Origin: Simmondsia chinensis
Lineage: Eukaryota; Streptophyta; Magnoliopsida; Caryophyllales; Simmondsiaceae
Length of the DNA: 64,000 bases
Reading direction: 5' to 3'
Assembly (NCBI GenBank): GCA_018398585.1
Contig: JAGTTD010000016.1
Location: 24,723,212-24,787,211, forward strand
Positions 46,711 through 57,289 of the stretch are shown piece by piece; the stretch's first letter is position 1; each line of letters opens with the position of its first letter. The notes under the pieces are model-generated. The model searched no databases. It had not been told where the DNA came from and saw only the letters and a list, made by a program, of their open reading frames with translations. A program made the translations under genes and the position numbers.

Positions 46711-46724
46711 TCCTCACCCCTTAA
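46711..46724 (-). promoter_or_regulatory. polypurine tract of the gag-only element
   Basis: On the minus strand AAGGGGTGAGGA immediately precedes the 3' LTR, the expected position and composition for plus-strand priming. Confidence 0.75.
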
Positions 46725-46739
46725 ATAAAAGTTTCGTCC

Positions 46740-47031
46740 TCGAAACTTACCTTCATTTTCGAATAACTCTGGGTATTAGCTTCTCATCACTTCTTGAGAG
46801 AACAATCGCGAGCTATGTGTCCTTTCTCTTTACACTCGAAGCACACCCCTAACTTTCTGTAGCACTCACCAAAATATTCCCTTCCACAGTGCTCGCATTT
46901 TCTGATTCCAATGTTAGTGCTCTTTGGATCCTTTGTACAAAATTTCTCGCCATTGTCACCAGATCGGTTAGGCTTTCCTCCCTGAAATTTGCCGTCTGAC
47001 GACTTTTTCTTGGCAGCATATTCCTGCCCTT
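46740..47031 (-). pseudogene. gag C-terminus with zinc knuckle (gag-only element)
   Basis: On the minus strand the frame resumes after the LINE with GQEYAAKKKSSDGKF and reaches CEHCGREYFGECYRKLGVC and CFECKGKGHIARDC, a CX2CX4HX4C knuckle preceded by a second Cys-rich motif. It ends within 50 bp of the polypurine tract, leaving no room for pol. It joins residue-for-residue to the upstream part at 51285-52138 through the duplicated target site. Confidence 0.88.
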
Positions 47032-47243
47032 ACAACAACAACAACAACAGCAACAAGCCGAGTGCCACCAAGGGCTCCCGCCAAAAGCAGGGTCTGGGGA
47101 GGGTAGATGTACGCAGCCTTCCCCCTTCAGGGGGCTACCCTGAAGAGTGGTTGTTTCCTAGGACCCCCAGCCTAAGATGATGGCCTTACATCCATCAACC
47201 AAAAGACCTGTCAAATATCAGAAAGCATAAATATGACCCACAC

Positions 47244-47274
<31 letters not shown>

Positions 47275-50200
47275 ACAAAACTACCCTACTCTAAAGAGAT
47301 CGAGAGAGAGGATGAGAAAGGGATAGACAAATAGACAGATAGAGATAAAGACTACCGTACTCTAATCGGGTCATCGAATACCCCTATGCTAGCCCCCCAT
47401 TGGGCCCTATCTAAGGCCATCTCCTCCCGAAGGTTTAGGTGGGTGAGGTCTTGTCGGATCATCTCAAGCCATCTCTTCTTCGGTCTGCCTCTGCCTCTGC
47501 CTCTTCTGCCTAAAGTAGTAATAGGCTGTTCGCATCTTCTGACTGGAGTTTCGTCTGGTCTCCTTTTGACATGTCCGAACCACCTCAAACGATGCTCCCT
47601 TAATTTATCTTCAATGGGAGCTACGCCCAATTTGCCTCTTATGAAGTCGTTTCTGATCCTATCCTTTGTTGTGTGTCCGCACATCCACATCAGCATTCGC
47701 ATCTCCCCCACCTGCATCTTCTGAGTGTCCTGTTGTTTCATCGCCCTGCACTCCACCCCATACGCCATGGCTGGCCGCACCACCGTCTTATAGTATCTTC
47801 CCTTTAGCTTCAAGGGGAATATCCTACTACAAAGTACCGCAGAGGCCATCCTCCACTTGTGCCAACCCGCTTTGATCCTGTAGCTGACATCCTCGTTCAC
47901 TTCGCCGTTGTGCTGTATCGTGGACCCTAAATACCTGAATCTCTCCGTCTTCGAAATGGCCTCCTGTCCAATCTTGACTTCTTCTCGGCTAGGCGTGGTA
48001 GATGGATCGAACTTGAGTTCCATGTGCTCGGTCTTGGCTCTACTTAGTCGCAGACCCTTCGACTCTAGAACCCCTCTCCACAGTTCCAGTTTCTCATTTA
48101 TCTCTTCCCGCGACTCCCCCACCAGTATTATGTCATCTACAAAAAGCATGCACCAAGGTACACATCCCTGGATGTGCCTAGTGAGCTCGTCCAGAACCAA
48201 AATGAACAGATAGGGGCTCAAGGCAGACCCTTGGTGAACCCCCACTGTTATCGGGAAAGTGTCTGACTCCCCATCCACTGTACGCACCATAGTCTGTGCC
48301 TCATCATACATGTCTTTGATGGCTCGGATGTATGGTACGGGAATGCCTTTCCTGTCCAAAACTCTCCAAAGGACCTCCCTTGGCACTCTATCATATGCCT
48401 TCTCTAAATCAATGAAGACCATATGAAGGTCCTTTTGTCTCTCCCTATAATGCTCTATCATCCGCCTTAGGATGTGGATGGCTTCTATTGTTAATCTCCC
48501 GGGCATAAATCCGAACTGGTTCTCGGATACCTCGGTCAACTGGCTTAACCTCCTCTCTATGACTCGTTCCCACAACTTTAGAGTGTGGCACATTAGCTTG
48601 ATACCCCGATAGTTGGCACAACTCTGAATATCGCCTTTGTTCTTATATATCGGTATCAATATGCTCTTCCTCCATTCCTCAGACATCTTGTCCCCCTGGA
48701 GGATTTGGTTAAATAGTTTAGTCAACCAAATGGCGCCCTTTTGTCCAAGACACTTCCATGCTTCTACGAGGATGTCATCTGGGCCAACTGCTTTACCCCA
48801 TCCCATGGATCTCAGGGCTTCCTTGACTTCATCTAGGCTAATTTGCCTACATTCACGGTGGTTTTGATGCTCCTCATATGTTTGAAGATCACCTAAGGAT
48901 ATGTCTATCTCTCCTTGTTCGTTGAATAGCTCTTGGAAATAACTTTTCCACCTAGCCTTGATTAGATGCCTGTCCACGAGTACCTGTCCATCTTCCCCTC
49001 TAATGCATTGCACTCTGTCTAGGTCTCTGGTCTTCCTTTCTCTCGCTTTGGCAATTTTATATAAGTCCCTCGCGCCCTACTTGGTCTCCATCCTTTTGTA
49101 GAAGTTCTCATAAGCTCTTGATTGTGCTTCTCTGACTGCTCACTTTGCTTCTCTCCTGGCTTGAATATACCACTGTTGCTTATCCTCATTCCTACTATGG
49201 TCCCACTCTCTTAAACAAGCTCGCTTCTCCTTAATCTTCTCTTGGACCTCGTCACCCCACCACCAGGATTCTCTGTTTCTTGGTGCCCTTCCCGTAGACG
49301 TGCCGAGGACTTCCCTTGCCAGTCCTCTCATCTTTTGGGCCAGATGGTTCCACAACTGGTTTGTATCCCCTTCAAAGTCCTCCCTGACTTCGGCCTCCAC
49401 TTTTTCCTTGTATACCTTATACTTCTCCCCCTTGAGCTCCCTCCAACAGGTGTGCGAATGCGCAGGTTTGTAGATGCTTTTGGCCCTCCCCTTGGCCTTT
49501 ATATCCACCCACAACACCCTATGTTGCGCAGACAGGTCTTCGCCAGGGGTAGTCTTGCAATCCCTGTAGTCTCTTTGCACCCTTCTCCTTAATAGTATGT
49601 AGTCAATCTGTGTTCTTATCCCGCCGCTTTGGTACGTGACGATGTGTTGCTCGAGCTTTTTGAAGAAGGTGTTGGCCACCGTCAGGTCCTAAGTAACCGT
49701 GAAGTCTAATAAGGCTTTGCCCTCTGCATTCTTGGTTCCAAAACTGAATCCTCCATGATGAGGAGCATACCCATCCTCCATCGCACCAACGTGTCCGTTG
49801 AAGTCCCCGTCAATCATTACTTGTTCGATTGAGGGTATGCCCTGCATCATTGTGTCTAAGTCCTCCCAAAAGGTAGCCTTCTCATGCTCCGACAGTCCAG
49901 TTTGAGGTGCGTAGGCACTGATGACGTTCAATACTTCCGTATCTAGGACCATCTTGATACTTATGGTCCTATCGCCAGCTCTTGATACTCTGACTACTTT
50001 ATCCTTGAGGCTGCTTTTCACCATGATCCCAACTCCATTCCTGCCTCTAGCCTTGCCCGCGTACTAGAGCTTATGCCCTAGCACCTTCCTGGCTTTCGTG
50101 CCAACCCATTTAGTCTCTTGCAGACAAAGTATGTTGATGTTTCTCCTCATCATCATATGGGCCACCTCAAAACTCTTCTTCGTTAGTGTCCCGACATTTA

Positions 50201-51284
50201 GTGAACCTAATCTCAAGTTCCCTATCCCCTTTTGCCTCGTCCTCCTCCTCCCCACCTCATTTGAAGATGGCCTCAAAGTCTGTGTTCCATAGCTGTTTGC
50301 GCTCATCAACTAGCTATCCTAATGCGGGTAAGCGAACAACATAGGCAATGAGACGAATAAGTATATACACCCAAGAACCCACAGTCAATAGGACACACAC
50401 AATTCACAAAACTGAAATGAGACAGAAACGAGTAAACCAAAGAAATATACACAACAATGGTAATCCAAACACTACCCCGTTGTACAAAAGGTTAGATCAA
50501 ACCTGGGGCCAGTGCGTTGGTGGAACTCTGACCCGGCTAAACTTACCTGGGCCCCCTCTTGCTTGTCGGCTATGGGCTGCCAAAAGGGAAGCAAAAACAG
50601 GAGGTGAAGGGAGGGTACGGACCTGGGGCCGACCGATTTTTGATTACCTAGATCGGTCGGCTGCGAGCTGGTCGTGGGGTGGCGGGTTGTTAGTGGTATG
50701 GAGGGGGTTTCGCCTTGGTGAATGGTGGGTCCAGGCTATGTGGTCAATGGTGCTCTAGGTTCAGTGGTGGTAGGGTGGCGACGGTGGTGGTTGGTCTGGG
50801 GTAGGGATGACTGTTGGTCCGGGTCAGGGGGAGTGGAGGGGTCGGAGGTGGGTAGGGGTTCCTGGTGATGGTGATGGTTCAGGTGGGTGGTGGTCTGGGT
50901 GGGGCTAGGGTTCGGTCGGCTAGGGTTCCGGTCGGGGGGGGGGGGGGGGGGGGGTCTGGGGAGCTGTCAGTCAGGGGTTGGGTTGGGTTCTCGTGGGTTC
51001 GCGTGAAATCGGCCGGGTGGTGGTTTGTGTGGCCAGGCTAGTGGCCGGAGGGGGTTGTGTGGCTGTGCAAGTGGCCGGGCACCGGTGGTGGTGGTGTGTG
51101 GTGGTGGGGCTGGGTTTCGAAAAGGGGGAGGGGGGAGAGGGGCTAGGTCACCCGATGTTTGCGTCGCTGCTCCGGCGCCTAGGTGGCGCCATCCTCTTCG
51201 CGTCGCCGGCGGTGTTGCTCCTGCCGCGTCGGTGAGGTTGCCGACGGTTGTGTGGCAGGTGACCGATTAAATCCCTATAGCAGT
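47032..51284 (-). mobile_element. near full-length RTE-clade LINE, 17-bp TSD
   Basis: A 4253-bp insertion is flanked by perfect 17-bp duplications agcatattcctgccctt at 47015-47031 and 51285-51301. On the minus strand it has a 5' leader of nearly 1 kb rich in C (with a run of about 20 G on plus at 50934-50955), one long endonuclease-RT open frame, and a 3' UTR with an internal T run. It ends with the conserved tail and (TTG)n. The 5' end may be complete, but no second full-length copy exists here to confirm it. Confidence 0.93.
47352..50309 (-). pseudogene. RTE endonuclease-reverse transcriptase, one frame with four stops
   Basis: A single frame of 986 codons runs from ATG 50309 to the stop before 47352 without any frameshift. 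Nonsense codons lie near 50061, 49686, 49137 and about 49077. Endonuclease motifs: RLGSLNVGTLT, LQETKW, VMIDGDFNGHVG and QIDYILLRRR. RT motifs: VGPDDILVEAW, FMPGRLTIEAI, MVFIDLEKAYDRVPRE, VHQGSALSPYLF and the catalytic box MLFVDDIILVG. The C-terminus is RKKRW-like and Gly/Arg-rich, then LTHLNLREEMALDRAQW. The enzyme would nick target DNA and copy its own RNA onto it. At least one stop (in GHKL-stop-YAG) fits a TGG to TAG change. Confidence 0.92.
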
Positions 51285-52138
51285 AGCATATTCCTGCCCT
51301 TCTAATTTCATATCTGCTTCGACCTTCAGAGCTCGTTCAAGGACCTCCTTGTATCTCTCGAAGATGAAACTTGACAGACGCCTCCTAATGCGAAGAAGCA
51401 ATCTCCTTTCAAACCTTTTTGCTTTACTTGTCTCTGATGTCATGATGCTTGGGCTAAAACGTTCCAATTCGTTAAACTTGTTAGCATATTGCAACACCGT
51501 CATCTGCTCTCCTTGTTTTATCTCGTAGAATTCATTTTCTCTCGTCATTCTTAGCGTTTCAGGGAAGAACTAGTTGTAGAAGGTCTCTTTAAACTTCTCC
51601 CAACCCAAAGGGTTAGTAGCGTTCTGATATGCTACCTTGACTGTAGTCCACCAGAGCTCCGCATTCCCCTTAAGAAATGGGGTGGCTGCTTGAACCTTAT
51701 CATCGTCGGCTATTGACACTACCTCAACAAGGTCTCCATCTCTCGTATCCATTTTTCAGCTTCTAGAGGGTCATTTGCTTCTTCAAACTTCAGGGCTCTC
51801 AACCTTGACAACCTTTCGAAGGGAGTCTCTTCATTGCGTCGAGTGAGAGGAGGCACGGCTTGAACTTGTTTTTGATATTGCATGAGATTAACCATGAGCT
51901 GGTGCGTTGTTGCAACATGGCATTGATTAGAGGAAACACCTGAGTGCTGACCGTTTTGACCAGTGGGTCTGCTCTGCCGTGGGACACGTTCCTCATTTGG
52001 GTGCTCCCCTTCTGTATCATTCTTCGATTCACTACGGTGTTCCTCGATCGGGGGTGGAACCCTGCTTTTTCCCTTCAGGGTCCTCTTTCTTTTCAGAAAC
52101 GCTAATGTTTCGCTCATGTCACTCATTTTCACCTTCAC
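51285..52138 (-). pseudogene. Ty3-type gag, N-terminal and core part (gag-only element)
   Basis: On the minus strand, ATG 52138 opens a charged N-terminus (LAFLKRKRTLKGKSRVPPP). A Retrotrans_gag core follows: FLKGNAELWWTTVKVAYQNA, WEKFKETFYN, FFPETLRMTRENEFYEIKQG, TVLQYANKFNELERFSP and SSFIFERYKEVLERALKVEA. A frameshift near 51725-51755 and a TAG at 51567 break it. At 51285 it is cut by the LINE. The core is of Ty3 type and clearly different from the copia gag around it. Confidence 0.88.
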
Positions 52139-52403
52139 TCAAACTACATAAGAAATCTCGTTGTTAAATAATTTTTTAAACTCCAATTTAGTTGAAGTTA
52201 CCAATTCAAATAGTCAACTATATTTTCTCAACATTAATAAACCAAGTTCTCATCATATCAGTAAAATTTCCCAAGGTTCATAACCTAAGGCTCTCACTTC
52301 AACACTTAAATTTCTCAATAACCTAGAGTTCTCACTAAAATTTTCTAAAATTCATAACCTAGTGTTTAGATCTTCACACTTAAATTTCTTCAAAATTCAT
52401 AAA
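52139..52403 (-). other. 5' leader of the gag-only element
   Basis: AT-rich untranslated leader between gag and the hAT insertion, with repeated words ataacctaggg/aaatttct. It continues on the other side of the hAT into the primer site. Confidence 0.6.
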
Positions 52404-52558
52404 CCAGGCTCTAGTGGTGGCCACCGGGCCAGGCCGGGCCTCGGGCCAATTTTTGGTGGCCTCAGGGCCCGGCCCGGGCCTGGGGACAACGCGCTAGCCG
52501 TTGGGGCAACGGCTAGTTTAAAAGAGCCGTTTAAAGGCTCTTCAAATAAAAAATTAAA

Positions 52559-52589
<31 letters not shown>

Positions 52590-52867
52590 TTCTATAAATA
52601 CTTAAACCTCCCCAACCCATTTCCTCACCAAATCTTCAATCCTCTCTTCTCTCTCTATACATTCATCATCTCCCATCTTCTCTAACCTTGCTAATTGCAA
52701 AATTGTGCTCTAAAGTTCCAAGTTTGTAAAGTGTTTGGCTGAAGTTCGAATTTCATTGTTCTCTCGTTTCGGTAATTTTAGTATCGCAATTTTATTTGAT
52801 TCGCATTTTTAGTTATTTAATTTGTATTACTACTTGCATTTTATAAATACTAATCACTTATACTAAT

Positions 52868-53587
52868 ATGGCACACAACTCTTCGTCATCCTCTGGAGCC
52901 GGTCGTGCTAGTTCTAGCTCTTCTCGGCCACCCATAATCCCTAAAAGGAGTAGAATTGTCTTACTTAATACTGAAGAACGAGCTTTTATACAACCAGACC
53001 CATCACCCCCAGACACTGATGATAGCATAGATTATGACTTTTCACAACAATAAGATTATCATGAGTCAGGTGGTGGTGGGGTTGGAGACTCACAAACTGA
53101 TGAGGAACCCATGCCCACCACCGAAGCTCAGCCTGAAACTAGTACCGGTGCTAGTAGGCGTACAACTAGTAGGGTATGGAAGCACTTTACCCTTAATAAA
53201 ACAACTAATAGAACAACTTCTAAATTATGTGACCCAGCTAGGGATTTTAGCCATCAACCTGGCAGTGGGACGGGCACATTAAACAGACATATACTTAGGT
53301 GCCACCCCGAGCAATACCCAGATAAGAGCCAACAACGTCTAGTACAGCAAGTGACCGGTGCACTTGCTAATTTTAGGTTCTCTCAAGAGAGCAATAGAAA
53401 GGGGCTAGCTAAATATATAATTTTGAATGAAAGGCCTTTTAATACCGGCGAAGACCCAAATTTTGTCAACTACCTCCAACAAAATGTAAACCCCGCCATT
53501 GTGAGGATTCCTCGGAACACCATAAAGCAGGACCCTTTTACGTTGTACCACGGGATGAAAGCTGGGGTCTTCCACCATGGCACGTGA
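52868..53587 (+). pseudogene. hAT transposase N-terminus with degenerate BED finger
   Basis: The frame from ATG 52868 has a Ser-rich and acidic start, one TAA at 53051 (from a CAA Gln codon, by context), then a BED zinc-finger pattern: VWKHFTLNK ... LCDPARDFSH ... GTGTLNRHILRCHPEQY. The second Cys of the usual CX2C pair is lost. Next is a conserved hAT stretch with FRFSQESNRKGLAKYIILNE and FVNYLQQNVNPAIVRIPRNT. Sequence then jumps to the C-terminal domain, so the catalytic core is deleted. Confidence 0.85.
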
Positions 53588-53833
53588 TACACTAAGTTGT
53601 CCGGTGTCTTCAGTAGTATCGGAGTGTACTTTCAGTCTTGGTGGTAGATTGCTTGGAACGAAGAGGGTGAAGCTATCGCCATCAATCTTGGAGATGTCCA
53701 TGTGCTTGAAGGATTGGCTGCTAGCAAACGCAAGAGATCAACAGAGAATGAAGCTGGATTCATCGAGCGAAGAAGAAGACGTCCGCACAACTGATACTTC
53801 AAATGATGGCGTAGAAACCCCACTAGGCGACTG
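53577..53833 (+). pseudogene. hAT C-terminal dimerisation domain
   Basis: In a different frame from the N-terminal part, it reads MARDTLSCPVSSVVSECTFS, LGGRLLGTKRVKLSPSILEM and CLKDWL, the Dimer_Tnp_hAT signature, followed by an acidic tail. The frame difference and the missing core show that this copy makes no functional transposase. Confidence 0.88.
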
Positions 53834-54286
53834 ATATCAACACTTTTGTATGTCAATTATTTACTTTTAAATATTTACGTCAAAAGACGACTGTACCCCC
53901 CATATGTCAAACTTTGTATTTTTTGATAAACAAATTTGTACTTTTAAATATTAGGCCCCAACTGTGTTGTATTTGTACTTGTATTTGTTAAGTTATTTAT
54001 TTACAATTATTTTTTTGATAAGATATTTACTATTACTTATTGGATATTTTATTTCATTACATATATTTAGCATTATTTTTTTTTAACATGTATATTTAGC
54101 ATTATTAGTGCTTGGAAAAAAATATATTTGTATCTCATATTATTTATCAATGAATTACAATAATTTTAATACAAAATGACTTTATATTATTAAAATTTTT
54201 TTTTTTTCTGTAAAAAAAGCAGGCCCGGCCCTGCCCTGCCCGTCCCTGGAGCACCCCGGCCTCGGCCCGGCCCCTGGCCACCACTG

Positions 54287-54302
54287 CCAGGCTCTGATAC
54301 CA
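54287..54302 (-). promoter_or_regulatory. primer binding site of the gag-only element
   Basis: TGGTATCAGAGCCTGG on the minus strand, five bases from the LTR edge, complements plant initiator methionine tRNA. Its last eight bases are the right copy of the hAT target duplication, so the hAT landed inside the primer site but left this copy whole. Confidence 0.85.
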
Positions 54303-54307
54303 CTTTA

Positions 54308-56663
54308 TGTAACGGCCCCAAACGTTAATACCGATTAGGCTTAAGTACAGGGCGATACATAGCGGTACTATAACAAATCCCCTTATTATAGTACGAAGCC
54401 CGAATATTTCCAATCAAATACTCCTTAAAATTATATAAACCGCTCTTATATAAAACATAATCCCAAATACATCAAACTAACATTTTAATACTAGTAGAGC
54501 GGAAGCTTAAAATTACAGCATCCTAGATAGTCTTTGATCTGTTACCACAAAATTTACTTATTATTTTACTACACAAAATAAACTAATTCTCGAGATAGTA
54601 AGCCGCTTCATCATTTCTTCCTTCAGAAACTTGCCATGGGTTACTAATATGGAAAAATAAACGAATTGGGTGAGCAAACAACATACTCAGTAAGTACACC
54701 ACACTCCCTACCCAGATCAGGCATATTATATAAAACGGATAAAATTCCAATTAAAACCAGTAAAAATCAATTCGTCTTTAAAATCATGTTAGGATATCAC
54801 AAATCATTGTTACATAATTCAGTTCATTTCACAAGAAGTCTTTGGTAAAACGATTAAAATCTCTTTAATTTCCAACATTCACTAAGAAACATAAATCATC
54901 ACTTTATACTTTTAAATACGGCCATCGGACACAGTCCGTCCCATACCGGACCGCGCACGACTTTGGAGCAGGGTCTGTCCCATACCAAACCGAGCTCTTT
55001 GGAATCGATCCGAGGATCGGCTGCTTTGATTTGACTTTGTGCTTTAAATCAACTTGCAAACGCACTTTGGTAAAACTTACAGGCGCATCGAATACTACGG
55101 CCGATATTATTCCTGTGATAGGGTCATAGATCGACGTTCACATTTCACATATTCGAACCGGTTCTAAGTCGATGGATCCGCTAGGATCAAACATAGATCT
55201 ATGTACTGGTATTATTCTCGCGACAGGGTCACAGATCGACTTTTCACATTTCATATTTCACGTTCTCTCGTCGACAGACCCCGGAGGGTCAACATAGTTA
55301 TCTGGAAGCTCTTCTCATAAAACCTTTAAAATTCAAATCATAAGCTCACAATAATTTCCTTCTAGGTAACGACCGGGATTCGAACGTCTCCCCCGCGTCG
55401 TCATACGTACTGAGATTCGGACGTCTCCCCCGCGTATGCTTACACAACCGGTATCAATATAATTCAAATCACATGTTAAAACATCAAATCAACCTTTTAT
55501 GTAGTAACCGGGATTTGGACATCTCCCCCGCATCACCATACGCACTGGGATTCTGCCGTCGCCCCCGCGTACGCTTACATAATCACTATAAATCCAATAT
55601 AGTTCAAACCTTTAATTCAAATCATAAGAATAGGAATCACATATTTAAAACTCAAACCAACGTATAAGTCAGTTTAATTCAAACCATAAGAGTAGGAATC
55701 ACATCTTTAAAACTCAAACCAACGTATAAATTAGTATAACTCAATTTATAAGGGTATAAACCACACAATCAAATAACACATATGCCTAATCCTATTTAAC
55801 AAATCAATAAATCATTCAAAATATAAATCTCACAAATCAAGTCATTTAAAGCAATTTTTCGTAGTTAACAAACAAGTAGGGGAAGTGGTATACTTACTTC
55901 ACTAGCTTAAATCCAACAACTTTAACTTCTAAGCCACCGGCGAGGTGGCCGGAGTTGTACTGGAAAAGTGGCGGTACTGGCGTGAGGCGATGCCGGCGTG
56001 GCGGCCGGAGCCGTACCAGCGAGGCGACCGGAGCTGCACCGGCGTGGTGTCGACACCGGCGAGGCGAGGGGAGAGAGAGAGTGGCGTGTGGTGGAGAGAG
56101 AACCGAGAGGAGAGAGAAAATCGTGGGGTGGTGGTGTGTGGTTTGAGGGGTTGAGGGTTGGGGTATTTATAGACCCCTGGAGGTCAGACGATACCGAGGT
56201 GGTGAAAGGCGGTACCAAGGTGGTGGGAATCGATACCGGGGTACTGTGGTGGTCGGAGTCATACCACATGGGTCAGGCGGTACCGTAATGGTCAGAGTCA
56301 TACCGCGTGGGTCAGGCGGTACCGTGGTGGGAGGGTGACGGTAGTGGTACCTTGAGGTGGGCGGCAGCACCGGTGAAGACGGTAGTTGTGAGGGGAGGAC
56401 GGCGAGGATGAGAGAGATGGTGAGGGAGAGGGTGTGAAGCGTGAGGGAGGGAGAGAGAGAGAGACGTGGGGGTGGGGGGAAAAATTTTTACTTTATTTTT
56501 TTTTCTTTTTCTTTCCCTTTTCTTTTTCATTTACATATTTATTTGTTTATTTATTTTTATTTTGTAACCTAATCGAAATAATAGTGAGTTTTAACCTTAT
56601 TTAAATACCTTAAGTTTCACATATTGTAATACCAAGTCTAATTTAATTAGGCCGGGTATTACA
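54308..56663 (-). repeat. 5' LTR of the gag-only element
   Basis: Matches 44405-46710. It is 50 bp longer, partly because of one extra tandem unit near 55390-55430 (cgtcgtcatacgtactgaga type). The shared minus-strand start TGTAATACCCGGCC is typical of plant Ty3 LTRs. Confidence 0.95.
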
Positions 56664-57172
56664 ATGTTCCTTGTATCTACGAGCTAAAGCGTGAGATCTC
56701 ACATTTGAGGCAAGAAAATTCGCTAATTTCCACATATTTCACTAAATTGAGATCCCTATGGGATGAGCTTTACACTCTCATTGAAAATTCACCTTGCACT
56801 TGTGGACATGCTAAGTCCTTTTGTGCGATCCGCGATATGGAGAAGCTTTTGGATCTCCTAATGGGTTTAGACCCGCCATTCTCCACCATTAGATCTCAAC
56901 TAATGAATACTAAACCCTTGACTTATATTGGTAGTGCTTCTATTTTATGTTAAGAGGAAAAACAACAAAGCGTAGCTGCAGGTTCTGTTGTGCAACCCGA
57001 AGGGGCTACGCTTGTTGTGAAGGGTTCGAATGGGGGAGGTGGTATGCCAACCTCATCGGGTAATTTTCCTCGTCGTAATAACCATGTTACTTGTTCTTAT
57101 TATAAGAAACAGGGTCACACAAAAGACAAGTGTTTTGAGTTGGTAGGGTATCCTCCCGATTGGAAGAGATAA
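56664..57172 (+). pseudogene. copia gag, 3' portion
   Basis: Continues the gag cut at 44404: LISTYFTKLRSLWDELYTLI, CTCGHAKSFCAIRDMEKLLD and MGLDPPFSTIRSQLMNTKP. A stop lies at about 56950. The zinc knuckle reads CSYYKKQGHTKDKC, where the second Cys of the CX2C pair has become Tyr. The reading frame ends at 57170. Confidence 0.88.
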
Positions 57173-57289
57173 CAACCAAATAAAATTGGAAGTGGGGCCA
57201 CTGCTGCAGCGGCAGCCCACTGCTGCGCAGAACCGATGCAACCCGACAGTCCCATCGTAGAGTTGTCTGCAAGCCAGTAAAAACAACTC

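Larger units (their letters stand above)
52412..54286 (+). mobile_element. internally deleted hAT transposon with perfect 8-bp TSD
   Basis: Perfect duplications ccaggctc lie at 52404-52411 and 54287-54294. Ends tagtggtggcca (left) and cagtggtggcca (reverse complement of the right end) are inverted repeats, followed at each side by ggcc-rich subterminal sequence. At 1875 bp it is shorter than autonomous hAT elements because the middle of the transposase is missing. The duplicated target is part of the primer binding site of the host LTR element. Confidence 0.93.
44405..56663 (-). mobile_element. gag-only LTR retrotransposon with 2.3-kb LTRs (TR-GAG type)
   Basis: Two LTRs of 2306 bp (44405-46710) and 2356 bp (54308-56663) begin tgtaac and end attaca on the plus strand. 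Duplications atgtt lie at 44400-44404 and 56664-56668. Orientation is minus: the primer site next to the right LTR reads TGGTATCAGAGCCTGG (54302-54287) and the polypurine tract AAGGGGTGAGGA lies next to the left LTR. After removing the nested LINE and hAT, the interior is only about 1.5 kb and codes for a Ty3-type gag with zinc knuckles. No protease, RT, RNase H or integrase remains or fits. It must have moved using enzymes supplied by another element. Confidence 0.92.

Noticed and set aside
48637..49592. Plus-strand open frames opposite the RTE protein
   Set aside because: They are antisense shadows of the endonuclease-RT frame.
50934..50955. Run of about 20 G as a possible assembly error or G-quadruplex
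   Set aside because: A G-rich run is plausible in the C-rich leader of the LINE, and homopolymer length is unreliable in raw sequence. I make no structural claim.
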